Shown: positions 1-11,332 of the stretch, piece after piece | How the letters are laid out: each line of letters begins with the position of its first letter | How positions within the stretch are numbered: position 1 is the stretch's first letter | Origin: Melastoma dodecandrum | Lineage: Eukaryota; Streptophyta; Magnoliopsida; Myrtales; Melastomataceae | Direction: 5' to 3' | Assembly (NCBI GenBank): GCA_029817715.1 | Contig: JARUPY010000387.1 | Span: 5,828,001-5,892,000 of the forward strand | DNA: 64,000 nucleotides | Translations under genes and position numbers: made by a program | The notes under the pieces: model-generated | Told to the model about the DNA's origin: nothing | Database searches by the model: none | What the model saw: only the letters and a program-made list of their open reading frames with translations

Positions 1-600
1 TATTACTATCATTATGGTGTGAATCGACAAACATGAGTTTGGGTTCAACACATGAATCAGGTCCAACGCCTTTAGAACAGTGACATGAGTCCGGAGTCAT
101 ACCCGGATCGGGTCGAACGCCCGTTAACCAAAAGCCAACTTTTGGAGCAAACGTCACATCTTCACATGTATAGATGTATGAGCTAGTAATTACGAATCCC
201 CGAACCAACTGTTTTTCCGACGTAAACAGTTTTAAAAATAAGTCGATGGCAACTCCATAATAGCAAACCTAGGTTAAGCAACAACAACCATATTTTACGG
301 AGCCATCATGGATGAGGGAAGGCAACACGAGCCGCTCCCGATCCTCCCAAAAATTCCTTCTTCGGGTCATGCTCCTCCCATCGCCCTTCACCTTCCCAAC
401 GAGCATGGAGAGGACTGGCAAGGGCCCATGCAGGCCCGACTAGGAATCGATGGAGGATCGACCCCTGTCTCCTTCGCAACGCCTCGATGTATGAGTCATG
501 GCGTCAACCGGAGGATACCCGGTGGAGCATGCTCGGATCCTTGTGTCGCTCAAACCGCAACGCGCGTGCTAGGCCGGAGGGCGTGCGTACATCGAGACTT
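1..600. other. No gene recognised
   Basis: I can assign no coding region here. A plus-strand open frame at 308-784 overlaps the transposase relic on the other strand and has no recognisable domain, so I treat it as chance. The stretch around 50-120 has several short repeated GTCCGGA/GGGTCGAACG-like words that could belong to the end of the neighbouring element. Confidence 0.4.
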
Positions 601-2158
601 ATATGAACAAACTTCAGCCCCCCACGGATTCCTGGTTGTAATTGCCAAGTTGATATACTCGATTAATATTTTCATCGATCATATCTTCGATAAAATACAA
701 TGCTTCTCTTTGGATATCCAATCTTACCTTAAGAAACGAGGTAAGTGTATAGATCCAACTTGCGTCCTCCTCAATGCTATGTAACATAGTATGCAACTGA
801 ATTGCTCTGGTTGCGGAATTGTAATCCGTCATGCTTTCTTTAAGACATAAATTTGTCACGGCTCGTTCGAAGTGGTGTTTGAATTCATGAACTTTGTGTT
901 TTGTCTTCAAGTATCCCTTCATGAACCGTGCATCCGCTCACAACGCTGCATGGTTCTTCGCTCTGCCCAGAAATGACCTTGACAATATGTCATCCACCAC
1001 ATATGTCTACTCTCATATAGTTGATTGAGCCATCAAATATTAATTGAGCCAGTATTTTTCAGCAACTCGTCCCGTTCTTGCTCAACCTCCTCGCTGGCCT
1101 TTGCGTTGTACATAAAGGAAGAGATAGTCTGTCTCAACGTCAGATCATGTATCTTACAGACAATATTGCGACTCATATGCCAAAGGCAAATGTGTTGTCT
1201 TTCATTTGGCCATATATCTCGTACGACAACGATCATCGCTCTATCGGCATCGGTGACCAAGCTGATCGGTACTTTCAATGCCATAACCTGCGCATGTGTA
1301 CTTACAGCCACTTGTAATCCTCCGCTGTCTTAGAAACCATTAAGACGGCACTGAATACAATGGTTTGATGATGGTGGTTGACGCCAACAAGGACTACCAT
1401 TTGCATGCCAGATGCATTGGTCTTGAAGGTTGAATGTAAAGTGACGAAATCACATAATGCTACGTAATCTAATTTGAACTTAGTGTCAGACCAGTACATC
1501 CTGACAACTTCGTCGTCCTTACGGTAGTCAGCAATGACATGCCTTGACCGGAAGCCTGTTTGGACAAAAGCGTATCCAGCTTCAAACGACGAGCAATTAG
1601 TAGATTGTTCATCCTTGAGCTTGCGGTTGTTCAATTCTTTCAATAGGAAGCGAACCTGATTGTGCCCTTTGAAAGCATAAACCAGCAGCCGCATAATTTC
1701 GCATTGCCGAAAACCTATGTTTAACATTCGTTTCACGGCTGTCATGTCCTCATCCGTCACTGTGCGATGTTCGCGCATGAACATGGTAGAGGGCAAGACA
1801 CCATCTCATGATTGTGACACAAATTCGCGAATGTGATAGACCATCGACTATTATGGTCCCCTCGGGTTCTATGCTCACAAGGGTAACCTAACCTCATGGA
1901 CGCCCTCGTTTGCAAGGGTACGGCTGCATCGGATCTATGCCTTAGATGGCCTTCACGTGAGCAAACTCAACTATGCATAACACATTCACTGTTTCGCCGA
2001 CGTCGCTGATCATTTTTTCTCTGAGAGAAGCCGTGAACTAACTCGTACATCTTGAAAAGTTGCCACACCGTATCTGTTGAACCAAAGGTCATTTCCATCA
2101 TGGTCCTCCGCATTCGCGATACAATCATCAAACACTCGGCTGTGTATTGAGATTCCAT
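600..2158 (-). pseudogene. FAR1-type / MULE transposase relic
   Basis: This is a decayed minus-strand transposase of the FAR1/FHY3-MULE kind. Reading down from 2158 there is a FAR1-like DNA-binding segment (motifs MTFGSTD and GFSQRKND). A middle part at 1796-1302 has the family pattern TFKTNASGMQMVVLVGVNHH, followed by QTIVFSAVLMVSKTAEDYKWL. A segment at 1311-1033 carries VTDADRAM and the C...H pattern QHICLWHMSRN, and a C-terminal part lies at 922-614. The pieces sit in different frames with gaps between them (for example 1,800-1,960), so no continuous protein is encoded. In intact elements such a protein binds the terminal repeats and moves the element; domesticated relatives are light-signalling transcription factors. 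Position and decay favour a transposon relic over a host FAR1 gene. Confidence 0.75.
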
Positions 2159-2784
2159 AGTTTAAAGGACACAAGAAGAAGACTCACACACAAGTCTAAA
2201 TCAGATGCATCTAGTCCTTGCCCATAATTGATTCTAAGAAAAACCTGTTTGTCTGATTTTAGCAGAACTCCCTGCTGGTGCATCAGTGTGGGACGACTAT
2301 GACAGGGTAACTTCTAGCCCTCCCCTTCCGAACTCGATCGAGCCAGACTGTGAACAAGACGATAATGGGGCAGTCGATCGGATAGGCAAATCTAAGACAA
2401 CACGAGCCAGCATTATTACACCAACAACCCATTCAGATTATACGGGAGTCTGTGGGCTTTGTGTGAGGTAGGAAGTGTTCATTTAATAACTTCAACCATA
2501 GTATCTCCCCCTACCGTTGATAATCCCAACTATCAGTCATTTGGAAGTGTTCATTTAATAACACTTAAGTCTAAGCGTGAGTGCGCGCTGGGTTTCCTCT
2601 CTGAAGTTCTGCGTGTCTACACCTGTTTACCCTTATTACGAACTCCGATCGTGGACGACACGCTTTCCTTTACAAATGGCTTTTTGTGTAAAAAATGTAC
2701 TAGATGACATACTTACAAGCATGAAACAAACACTACTACAGGGTATTCGACGTCGCAAATGCATACCTTCGTTGTCTGTTGATC
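2159..2784. other. No gene recognised
   Basis: Both strands carry only short open frames without recognisable domains. A short phrase, GGAAGTGTTCATTTAATAAC, occurs twice (2469-2488 and 2541-2560), a small local duplication. The stretch probably belongs to the transposon debris on either side. Confidence 0.4.
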
Positions 2785-3144
2785 CTATGCAACATCTCCT
2801 CCATTCCCTTGAACTCTGGTTAATGGTACCTTCAGTGGGCACTGCGTTGCATCAGGCTCCACGAGTACATTTTCCGGTTGCCCGTTTGGGGGATTCCTTA
2901 TACCCCCATCTTCATCTTCCACCGACTCCAGAAGATCTATCGCATGTTGCCTGTCGAGCGGATTCTGTAGTCCATCATCTGCATTTTCATCATTATTTTT
3001 GTTGATACCCAGTACTTCTACCAACGCAAGAACATCTCTCGCCAGCTGTTGTATGCCAATCGACAATGTATATGCTTGAGTGTTGTTCACAAGAACCAGT
3101 TCGTCCCCGAGAATTTGATCATCATCAATACCTTTCGATTTCAT
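2785..3144 (-). pseudogene. Acidic mobile-element-associated frame, function unknown
   Basis: A minus-strand open frame of about 119 residues, rich in Asp, Glu and Asn (for example VEDEDGG and NKNNDENADDG). I recognise no domain. It lies on the same strand as the element protein at 4016-4414 and may be a downstream part of the same element. It is equally possible that it is an uncoding leftover. Codon content gives no strong support. Confidence 0.25.
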
Positions 3145-4015
3145 CAGGAACCCACGTAATCATCCATAAGTTGGGAACTACCATGGATGTGCCGGCATGC
3201 ACGTTCAACGGATTCTGTTCCACATCAACATTCTGGCCCTCTCATTATCAATTTTGCATGCCTCTGCTTCAACATCCTCTGTCCCTACAGGTGTGTCGCT
3301 CTTACCTCTTCGCCTTGAATTGGCCACTCTCTGTCGTTAACTAATCCACTGCAAGGCTCTTCAACTGCCTAAGTCTTTCAGCACAGTGGAAACTTTACCG
3401 GCGACATCATCGATTTTAGCCTCTTGTTTTTGAACATGTTTGTCTACAGACTGCACCGGAGCATATACTACGAAATGCACCATTGCCTGCCTCCTCAATT
3501 CTCCAAAACGCTCACAAAGTTACATGCATTTGGATTCATATCTTAAAGAGATGAATTGCCTACTGAAGTTGACCATCGTCTAACGGTACATATTCCCCAT
3601 TGTACTGTCCTACAGCTGCAGCAGCACCACCCTACAACACAAAAGATTAAATAACGTTTGTCAATTTACAGGTATTCCCGAAGTAACGATATTACCCGAT
3701 GGAACAACAAACGCTACAAATTTATTGCACATAACACATATTCACTTACTTTATCTATTTCATCCATAATTATGTCACTGAAAAGTGAATGTAGCCTCAA
3801 GTCATTCCAATCAGCACACAAGGGTGTTGCCCTGTTCACTCGACAACGTTCAGCACCACCGCCCATCACCTTACAAGCATAAAAGAACTGCTTCCAAAGC
3901 ATTATACCTACTTAGCTTCCTCATCAAAATGCATATTATTTGCACAAACAAAAAAAGACAATTACACTCCATAAATACTTACCGTAAGTAAATGCATGCA
4001 TCCCCCAATATACCT
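3145..4015. other. No gene recognised
   Basis: Spacer inside the transposon debris. Several short overlapping frames occur on both strands (3658-3991) but none has a domain, and they shadow one another. No repeat structure or RNA gene was seen. Confidence 0.4.
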
Positions 4016-4414
4016 CTACAGCCTCCGCCCTTGGAAGATCTTCACAGCTTCACAAAGGTGGTCCAGGACAAGAGTTGCCCAATCGAAGCTGTGTATCGTG
4101 CGTACATCACGCGTTGCAAGCAGATAGTCTTTACTGATGTTGAATGTGGTTCCAGGACATAGATAGAATCCGATAAAAAATAGAACGGACTCTACCTTGT
4201 ATGCATCATCAGCTTCTTCGGTAACTCGCAATTTCTTATCCACTGCGTACATTGACACCCTCCCATGAACAAGCTGCTTGCTAATCTCCGGATGAACCCG
4301 TGTCCAATGATCAAACGGAATCGCACTATCCCCTCTCTTCCTCTTACTTCTACGCTTCTCAACCTCGATGTTCATATCAATGTCTTCATCTCCGCTTGAG
4401 TCCTCCCTAGCCAT
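4016..4414 (-). pseudogene. Plant mobile-element protein fragment
   Basis: A 132-residue minus-strand frame starting with an acidic, basic-tipped N-terminus (MAREDSSGDEDID, then EKRRSKRKRGD) and continuing into the pattern LCPGTTFNISKDYLLATRDV followed by FDWATLVLDHLCEAVKIFQGR. That second pattern is typical of the plant-specific domain found in captured or MULE-type elements that also carry Ulp1-like proteases. The frame stops at 4016 without a protease domain, so the gene is partial or the rest lies in another exon. I infer a mobile-element origin. An unrelated host gene is less likely because recognisable host neighbours are missing. Confidence 0.45.
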
Positions 4415-4599
4415 CTGAGAAAAAAAACCAAACTCGATTCACTTTCACACGCTCCCATTTTTATAAAGCCAAACTCTTGACAACCCACTACTTTCGCCGC
4501 CTCGGTCGTTGCCGTCAGTAGGTATGGGAACTGAGTGGTTTGCTTGGGGTTAGATTCTTTTGTTTGAGTTTTGGTGACCGTTTTTCGGTTTGAAGAGGG

Positions 4600-4915
4600 T
4601 AAAGGGGTAAGATGGCAATTGACTAAGGTTCGGAGTTCGGGGCTCCGACCCTAAACATCATACATTGTACGAAAGATGTATAATCGCAAACGTCACGTAC
4701 ATATTTCGTATATATCTACATTATTTAACCGAGAATGCAATTGTAATGTACAAAAAATGTACAATAAATACATTACCTGTATCAATGTACGATATATGTA
4801 CAAAGTAAAAATATATACATATTATCAGAATTTTCGTATAAAACTATACATGTGTACAAATAATGCATAAAATATATATATAATTTAAGTCGACTTTTAC
4901 ATCAAATGTACGAAA
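4600..4915. repeat. Cluster of (A)TGTAC(A/G) motifs
   Basis: At least eight copies of GTAC, mostly within ATGTACA or ATGTACG, fall between about 4668 and 4912, where about one would be expected by chance. The copies occur in both orientations because the core is self-complementary. Dense subterminal motifs like this are a usual mark of the end of a class II transposon, and the mobile-element frame at 4016-4414 reads away from it. Confidence 0.55.
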
Positions 4916-6100
4916 ACAACATCAGTTTCGTTGGCGGGACATTAGCGGCATCCATTTTTTTACTTCCTCCCGGATATATTTTCTACCATATAAACATAAT
5001 ATACCTTATTATATGTTCAGCGATTCTCCCATTCTTAAAATCGAGATCGACGAGGTACGACCTGGAAGTTTTTTTTTTTTTTTTTTTTGCAATTTCAGGT
5101 TTTTATTCTTGAATTAAAAAAAAATGCTTTGCAAATATTTACGTTATTTGATTTTTTTGAAATAAATTTTTAAATATATATATTTAAAGCAATGTAATGA
5201 ATAATTGAAAATATTTTATTACTTCCGATAATAAAAATTGCCAAAGTGTTGTTAGTATATAACAACCTTATATTCGGTGCACAGAAAATGGAACTACAAT
5301 TAATTTAAATTTTATTGTGTTAAGTTTTGAGTTAGATTTGGAAAATAAAAAATCTGACTAAATTTCTCAATCCCACACAACATTCTTTTAAGTTAGACGA
5401 AAAGATTATACGGAGCATCATGAGGAAACTCCACTGACTTTAAAAGTTCCTCTGTCGTCGGTGGAAGTGTCGCACAGATGCTGCCAGGGTTCGACGGTAG
5501 TGTTGAATCCCCCGATGGTGGTTTTGCCGGCGACTTAGGTACATGTATCGCCCCAGGAATAGTAAGGCGAAGAGGCTTATCTGCATCCACGAGGGGACAT
5601 CACAAGATTCTGTCGCGGAGGTTTTCTCTTTTTATTCATCAAATTCATTACTTGGATCTTTTCGTTAAGTTTTGAACACCATTTTATCTCATGGGTTTCA
5701 GGGACTCCGGCAAGATTTGTCCAGCCAGTCGGATAGGTATGTTTATATCAATGTACCTTGAAAAGGAAACTGACCCCGAAGGAGTCACCTCAATTTGATG
5801 GAACAATTCCATAGCCATCTTCCTTGTTGAGTCCGTTGCCATGCAAGGACACGAGATAAAGCTCCCCCATGAAGGACCCCGGGGGACAATTATTATTATT
5901 ATTATTAAGGAAAATAAAGTATAATACTAGAAGATATTTGTTGAGACTTTTCAAATCCAAGAGCGGGTGGGACTTGGGATCGAGCCATCACTACCCTTAA
6001 ATTTTAACCGTGATATATGGATTCATAGATTAAAAGAACTATTTTAATATATAGATTTTACATGGATACGAACCGATTTAATAAAAAGATATTCTTAAAA
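4916..6100. other. AT-rich spacer, no gene recognised
   Basis: AT-rich DNA with a run of 18 T at about 5070-5087 and an ATT microsatellite near 5890-5905. Two overlapping open frames near 5393-5675 (one per strand, each about 65 residues, the minus one Pro-rich) show no family signature and I do not call them genes. Confidence 0.5.
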
Positions 6101-6334
6101 TATATTAAAAATATATCCTTCCAATAAACATCACTTTATTTCCTTCATTTAATTTTGCTTTTGATTTGATGCTTTAGTAATTGATTTAAGGTCAAATCAT
6201 CAAATATATCCTAAACTTATATTAAAAATATATCCTTCCAATAAACATCACTTTATTTCCTTCATTTAATTTTGCTTTTGATTTGATGCTTTAGTAATTG
6301 ATTTAAGGTCAAATCATCAAATATATCCTAAACT
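6101..6334. repeat. Perfect 117-bp tandem duplication
   Basis: Positions 6101-6217 and 6218-6334 are two directly adjacent copies of the same 117-bp unit; I see no mismatch between them. The unit is AT-rich and contains the phrase AAATATATCCTAAACT, a degenerate form of which recurs at about 6515-6535. Identity of the copies implies a very recent duplication, or an assembly artefact. Confidence 0.85.
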
Positions 6335-6622
6335 TTTACATTTATTTTCAATTTAGCATAACATTTACAACATATCATATTACATCTCAACGTTGGACTA
6401 TCTCTATTATATCACCCGTTAGACGTCCCCGTTAACAGAGTGCTTTGTGGCACTAACGCGACAATTAATATCCTTAATGTCATGTTTTATCTATTTTTTC
6501 CTCATGCTAAATTATCACATATATCCTAAACTTTGTCAATTTTTTCTAGTTTAGCCAAACATTTAAAAAGAATACTCAATTTAGTCTAACATTTGAAGAA
6601 TAACTTCGAAAGATCCCCTTGA

Positions 6623-6826
6623 TCAGACTGCATCTTCTCGCAAGGAATAAAGCCTTGATCGAGCCTTGTCCCGTAATGAAAACGAAAACAATCTTATTCG
6701 GACGGCCTCGGCTAACACTCCATTGCATCTAAACGTGTCGAATAAATCCTCAAAGCGAGTGGGGTGCCAGCGAGGGTCTTCGTTTGTCAAGCTTCCAAAA
6801 CTTGAGTTCTCAATCATGTGAAGCAT
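6623..6826 (-). mobile_element. Ty3/gypsy gag fragment
   Basis: A 67-residue minus-strand piece with the gag signature FGSLTNEDP, then FEDLFDTFRCNGV, then RIRLFSFSLRDKARSRLYSL. This pattern marks the start of the retrotransposon gag domain in Athila/Tat-like plant gypsy elements. No pol follows downstream on the minus strand, so only the gag start survives. Confidence 0.65.
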
Positions 6827-7169
6827 GGACTGCTTGAACTCGAAATTCTGAGCCGGAATAGCTAAATGAAGAAATCTGGTGGGCTCATGGGGAGTAGGTT
6901 GAGCAAAGTCTCGTATCGTCCGTCACTGAGCTGGTGGATTAACTTCTCGAATCTCGTTGTTATTGATATTGTTCTGATTTCTGTCTGTCATCGTGCTTCG
7001 TTGACTCCTTCTGAGTGCTCAAAATGTCCTCTCAATTTAGGATCAAACACAAACAAATCTTCATTACGTGTCAGGCGCATACATATGAAAATAAAGAAAG
7101 AACGAAAAATTAAAACATTTGGTCAACACAAATTGCTTTCGTCGCAAGTAAAAGATTAAAAAATCTATC

Positions 7170-7192
7170 TTCGGCAGCGGTGCAAAAAGCTT
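7170..7192 (-). mobile_element. Degenerate LTR-element primer-binding region
   Basis: The plus strand reads CTTCGGCAGCGGTGCAAAAA, which on the minus strand resembles the TGGCGCCGTTGCCG-type primer-binding site of Athila/Tat gypsy elements, with mismatches. It lies 5' of the gag fragment at 6623-6826 in the correct orientation, as expected for an old 5' LTR junction. Any LTR would lie at higher coordinates but I cannot delimit it. Confidence 0.4.
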
Positions 7193-7792
7193 GATCGCTA
7201 AATCCGTACACCACAAATATACGGATTGAAACAAGTAATATAGAGCTGAGTAGAGTTATCGTTCCCGTGAGGATAGCAAATATAACATTTTAGCATACAT
7301 AATTGTAATTTTTATGTAGCCAAGACAATAAAAGAAATAAATTTAAAACTTTGAAAACTAAAAGAAAAGCAAAAATCAAAGCAAATAAATCAGAATTCTT
7401 ATGCCCAGAATCTTCGTAGATACACTAAAATCTTCTAGTTTACGCTTTTATCATGAAATAAACCCAAAATTCGGCAGTATCCAAACTTCTCGAGAATATT
7501 GTGAAATATCAATAAATATTATGTAATGAATATAATAATTCACAAATCTAACATAATCTAGATATGAAATTGATCTAAATAACTCTACTTTCGTAGAATT
7601 ATCATCAAACCATGACATAATCAGAACCATGATAGCCTTTAATGTTTGTATGTTTACCTTGATTATTAGTGATATGAGCATAGATAACTATGTCGGAATG
7701 CCACTCATCATACATAGAATTTGATATATGGAACGAGGCTAGGCCTTGTGGAATATTCTCAAATTGAGTTATTGTCAAATATAAGTAAAACT

Positions 7793-8227
7793 TTAATGCA
7801 ACGTAACCTCGATACTTACATATTTAACATATAGGTGCTCCAAATCGAGAATAGTCTTGAGTTTGATTTGGACTTTGTGAGGCTTGATTGGAACATCCTC
7901 TTCAAGCAAAGAAATTGTCTCCAAATGATCATTTTCCCCTAATGTTTCTATTGATATCATATTGCCTTTAAGAAGTATGTTGCAAGTGTCCTTGAGACAT
8001 CCAAAAACTTTCTTATTACGAAGCTCATAACTTTGAAGTTGTGGCACAGTCTCAACATATGGTTGTTTTATAGAGTCGCCAAATTTTTCTAGCAATCTGA
8101 AAACTTTATTGACATATGAAACTAGTTTTCCAATTACGCTTAGTTGATCACAAATAGATTTGAACAAACTAAGATATACACGAAGAGATTTTCCACCTTT
8201 CTCAGCGTATTGTAATTGAGTCAGCAA
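7793..8227 (-). mobile_element. Ty1/copia gag fragment
   Basis: A 144-residue minus-strand frame with the copia gag (UBN2-like) pattern: GGKSLRVYLSLFKSICDQL, then SVIGKLVSYVNKVFRLLEKFGD, then LQSYELRNK. There is no zinc knuckle, protease or later pol domain nearby on this strand, so this is an isolated piece of a dead element. Confidence 0.55.
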
Positions 8228-8834
8228 GTCATGCTCGATTGCTCATGATTTCCTCGTTTCATTTTCCTAAATAATGATCAGATTGCTCATGATTTCCTCT
8301 ATTGTTCTCCTTTAGTATTGTGTTTTCATAACATATGCGATTCCATTATACTAGTAGATGCAAGATTTCTGTCATCGTCCAAAGTAATAAGCTGTCGGAA
8401 TATTCGCCTTAAACGTCGGGCATCTCAATGACCGGTAGACTTGATCAAACATGATCACAAGAGAAAGGACACCACAAACAAGTTCCATTCTAAGAACTTA
8501 GGCACATGATCACGACGTTGCCATTCTTTATTTCTTTGATCACTCGCCTTGAGGAGGACTTGAGACAGTAGTCGACCTTGAATGCCTCAACCCCTGACAT
8601 AAGACTCACATCCTTCATGGCTTATAGAAGAACCGAAATGAGAGATGCCACCCGCGATTGCGCCGCGGATTCTTGGGACCGTGGTTTAGAGATCGATTGC
8701 CGCTTGCTTTTAAGAAATGTGCTAAAAATATTATTTTTAGAGAGGCAAATCAAATTCGTCTAATGGATTATATCATTATCCATCACACGATTAGAAAGAT
8801 TAAAGTTGACTTGAATTATGAAATGCAATTGGTC
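8228..8834. other. No gene recognised
   Basis: Spacer between the copia gag scrap and the protease array. A short internal repetition (GATTGCTCATGATTTCCTC at about 8237-8256 and again at about 8281-8300) is visible. The small plus-strand frame at 8578-8763 has no recognisable domain. Confidence 0.4.
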
Positions 8835-9300
8835 CGGATCATACAATAAAAAAACAAAGATGTCTTATTACTGATTCAATGTCTTATTTATTTATTTATT
8901 TATTTTTTTGTGTCCTAAAAGAGTTTCCATAAAAAAAGAAATCTTACATCATCTAAGTTTTTTAATGGTTAATTAAAAAATTTTCAAAACTGTGAAATAA
9001 ATATATTCACATAATTTTAAAATAATAAGAAGTTGAGGTTGCTGGAGTGGAGATTGAGACTGGTTAAATCATTCCTTATACTTTGTCCTGGTCGAGGCTT
9101 TCGTCTATTCCCATAATATAAATTATTCCATTCATACGGTCGGAACGAGTCTGAAGTTACTTGTTAGGTTAAATTATTCCGTAAGCTTAACATTTTTTTA
9201 TAAACTTATAATTCTATAGAAAAAGATTAAAAGTTAACTTCAACCCCATGATGTAAACAATGGGTGAAAGAGTATGTGATCTCTCTACGGGTGACAATTA
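8835..9300 (+). repeat. Duplicated block A (pair of 12107-12520)
   Basis: This block aligns with 12107-12520 along most of its length, for example TTTCCATAAAAAAAG, then CAAAACTGTGAAATAAATAT, then AATAAGAAGTTGAGGTTGCT in both. In the second copy it leads directly into protease copy 2; here it leads into only a fragment of that gene. The block also contains an ATTT microsatellite at about 8883-8907 that is much shorter in the other copy. Confidence 0.8.
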
Positions 9301-9392
9301 GTGCCGTCCCAATGGCGATTTCAGTCATGAGACCCTTCTTCGTTTTGTCTGTTATGCTTGGTCTCCTAACCGTGCGAGAAAACCTTCAGATT
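9300..9392 (+). pseudogene. 5' fragment of an aspartic protease gene
   Basis: Starting at the ATG at 9312, the sequence repeats almost exactly the signal-peptide start of protease copy 2 (MAISVMRPFFVLSVMLGLL). It then shows deletions of roughly 8 and 27 bp relative to that copy and ends at ACCTTCAG, after which the similarity is lost. Nothing else of the gene follows. Relative to 12520-12640 it also lacks about 125 bp of the leader. It is a truncated fourth member of the array. Confidence 0.8.
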
Positions 9393-9529
9393 TTTTCTCA
9401 CCAAATAACGTGAATCTTAATTAGATATGATTTTAAACAAAACCAACTCATTATTGTATTTGAAACAAAAACTCCGCAATAAATTCAAATTTTTTTTACT
9501 CAATTGACTGGTAGTTTCTCATAGTGGTT

Positions 9530-9893
9530 TAGCGTGGGAAGGTGCGTAAGCAGAATTACTATTACCATTTATGCAATGGATGACTAATTCTTGTTTCTTT
9601 TATTTTATTTTTGATTGGTTCGGTCGGCCCACAGTTTCTTCTTCTTCTTCTTCCCGTCTTTGTGGGTAGGTTTTGTATTAATGACTTCTTCTCTGGGTCT
9701 CAGTCGTTTTTTTAAATGGATTTTTAGACCAAGTTACAGATCACAAGAAGTGGGCGAATAAGATTTCTAACAGATGACAACTTTACGGAAACAAAGATAC
9801 AACCTGCAGAAATCAGGTGAAGGGAGGAGCTCCCGTGTTCGGTCCTTAAATACGTTAACAAGCCGCGGTATGGGGTACTTCAACGGACTCAGG
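9530..9893 (+). repeat. Duplicated promoter block P (pair of 11751-12106)
   Basis: This 360-bp block directly upstream of the intact protease is nearly identical to 11751-12106 (for example GGATTTTTAGACCAAGTTAC and CCGTGTTCGGTCCT in both). It presumably contains the core promoter of the intact copy. The block ends at 9893, exactly where the second copy switches to block A, which marks a duplication breakpoint. Confidence 0.8.
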
Positions 9894-9924
9894 GAAGGAG
9901 AGTTATCAGTACGGTGAGAAAGAT

Positions 9925-11332
9925 ATGGCAGCTATTTCGATGGCGTGTTCGATCAGGAGATGCTTCCTTGTTTTGTCAATGGTTAGTCTTCTTCTTGGGA
10001 GGAGCGATGGGCGGGGTGCCTTGTTTGGAGGAGGAGGAGGGGAAGGTGGAATTTCAACCCTCGAAGTTGTTCACAAGGAGCATCCTGATTTGCTTAGGAT
10101 GCTGCATCATGACGACATGAGGGTCAGGCGGCTTCAGTCAAGAAATGGAACGAGGCCAGACGTCAGTATCCCAACAAGTTCCGGGAACAGTGTCGGTTCT
10201 GCGAATTACCTCGTGACCGTGAGGCTTGGCACACCAGGGAAGAAGCTCCAGCTCATGATGGACACAGGCAGCGATGTGACTTGGACACAGTGCAGTCCGT
10301 GTGTGACGTCTTGCTATAACCAGACAGATGCCATCTTCGACCCATCCAAGTCGTCCACTTACGCCAACATAACCTGCTCCTCCTCAATTTGCACAACCAT
10401 ATTTTCAGGTCTGGTCCTCGGCCGCCAGAATGATTATGCATTCCATGATAATATGCACGTTCTCTATACTTATCTCTCTTTCTCCTGATCCATAAACAGG
10501 TTCGACGTGCACCGAGCAAACTTGTGGTTATTCCATAACTTACTTCGACAACTCCAGTTCTGCAGGGTGGGTGGCCACAGAAACATTGACGTTGACGCCC
10601 ACCGTCAAGATCCCCAATTTCATGTTCGGCTGCGGACAAGATAACAAAGATTTCATTGGGACATTTGATGGGTTTCTCGGCTTAAGCAATGACCAAATTT
10701 CCATGGTATCACAAACTGCATCCCGATTCGGACGATACTTCTCGTACTGCCTGCCGACTTCTTTGGCATCAAAAGGGTTCCTAACTTTCGGCAACAGTTC
10801 CATAAGAGGGCCGAATCCTGCGACCTTGGGCTATACACCTTTGGTGACTGTGCCACAAAGTTCATCCTTTTATGGCATCAAGATTATAGGGATCAGCGTA
10901 GGGGGAACACCACTGCCTCCATTATCTTCAAAGGTTCTCGTGAACTCTAGCACAATCATCGACTCCGGCACGGTCATATCCCGCCTTCCCCCAACCGTAT
11001 ACCATGCCCTTAGGTCTGCCATTCGTAAAAGCCTGGCCAACTATACCATGGTCCCGGCTGTTTCAATCTTCGATACGTGCTACGACTTCAGTAAGTTCCA
11101 AACCATCCCAGACCCCAAGATTGCTATCAGTTTCAGCGGAGGAGTTACCATTGATTTGGACGTAAGCGGTATCTACTTTGGGGGTTCGCTATCACAGGTG
11201 TGCCTTGCGTTTGCGGCCAACAGCGCTGATTCAGACCTGGTGATATACGGTAACACCCAGCAGAAGACTTTCGAGATCATCTACGATGTAGCGGGAGGAA
11301 AACTGGGGTTTAGTCCTAATGGCTGTTCTTAA
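9925..11332 (+). CDS. Nepenthesin-like aspartic protease, intact copy
   Basis: Pepsin-family (A1) endopeptidase of the plant nepenthesin/At5g10770 type, expected to be secreted or vacuolar. There are two exons, 9925-10408 and 10500-11332. The 91-bp intron is GT-AG and splits a Gly codon, giving 438 residues. Residues 1-29 look like a signal peptide, followed by a Gly-rich linker and propeptide. The first catalytic motif is DTGSD with Asp113, and Trp120 follows. The second is DSGT with Asp316. The Cys-rich nepenthesin insert (about 123-170) and the FGCGQ, SYCLP and CYDFS motifs are present. The flap reads YFDNSSSAG where relatives usually have YGDGS. The start was chosen because the signal peptide follows directly. 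The related copies at 12628 and 21470 are broken, so this is the only one able to encode an enzyme. Duplicated promoter block P lies just upstream. Confidence 0.9.

Noticed and set aside
308..784. 158-residue plus-strand open frame
   Set aside because: No recognisable domain, and it overlaps the C-terminal part of the FAR1/MULE transposase relic on the other strand.
5393..5675. Two overlapping ~65-residue frames on opposite strands, one Pro-rich
   Set aside because: No family signature and each shadows the other; length is within chance.
6101..6334. Possible CRISPR-like or satellite array
   Set aside because: Only two contiguous copies with no spacers, in a eukaryotic genome; a simple tandem duplication.
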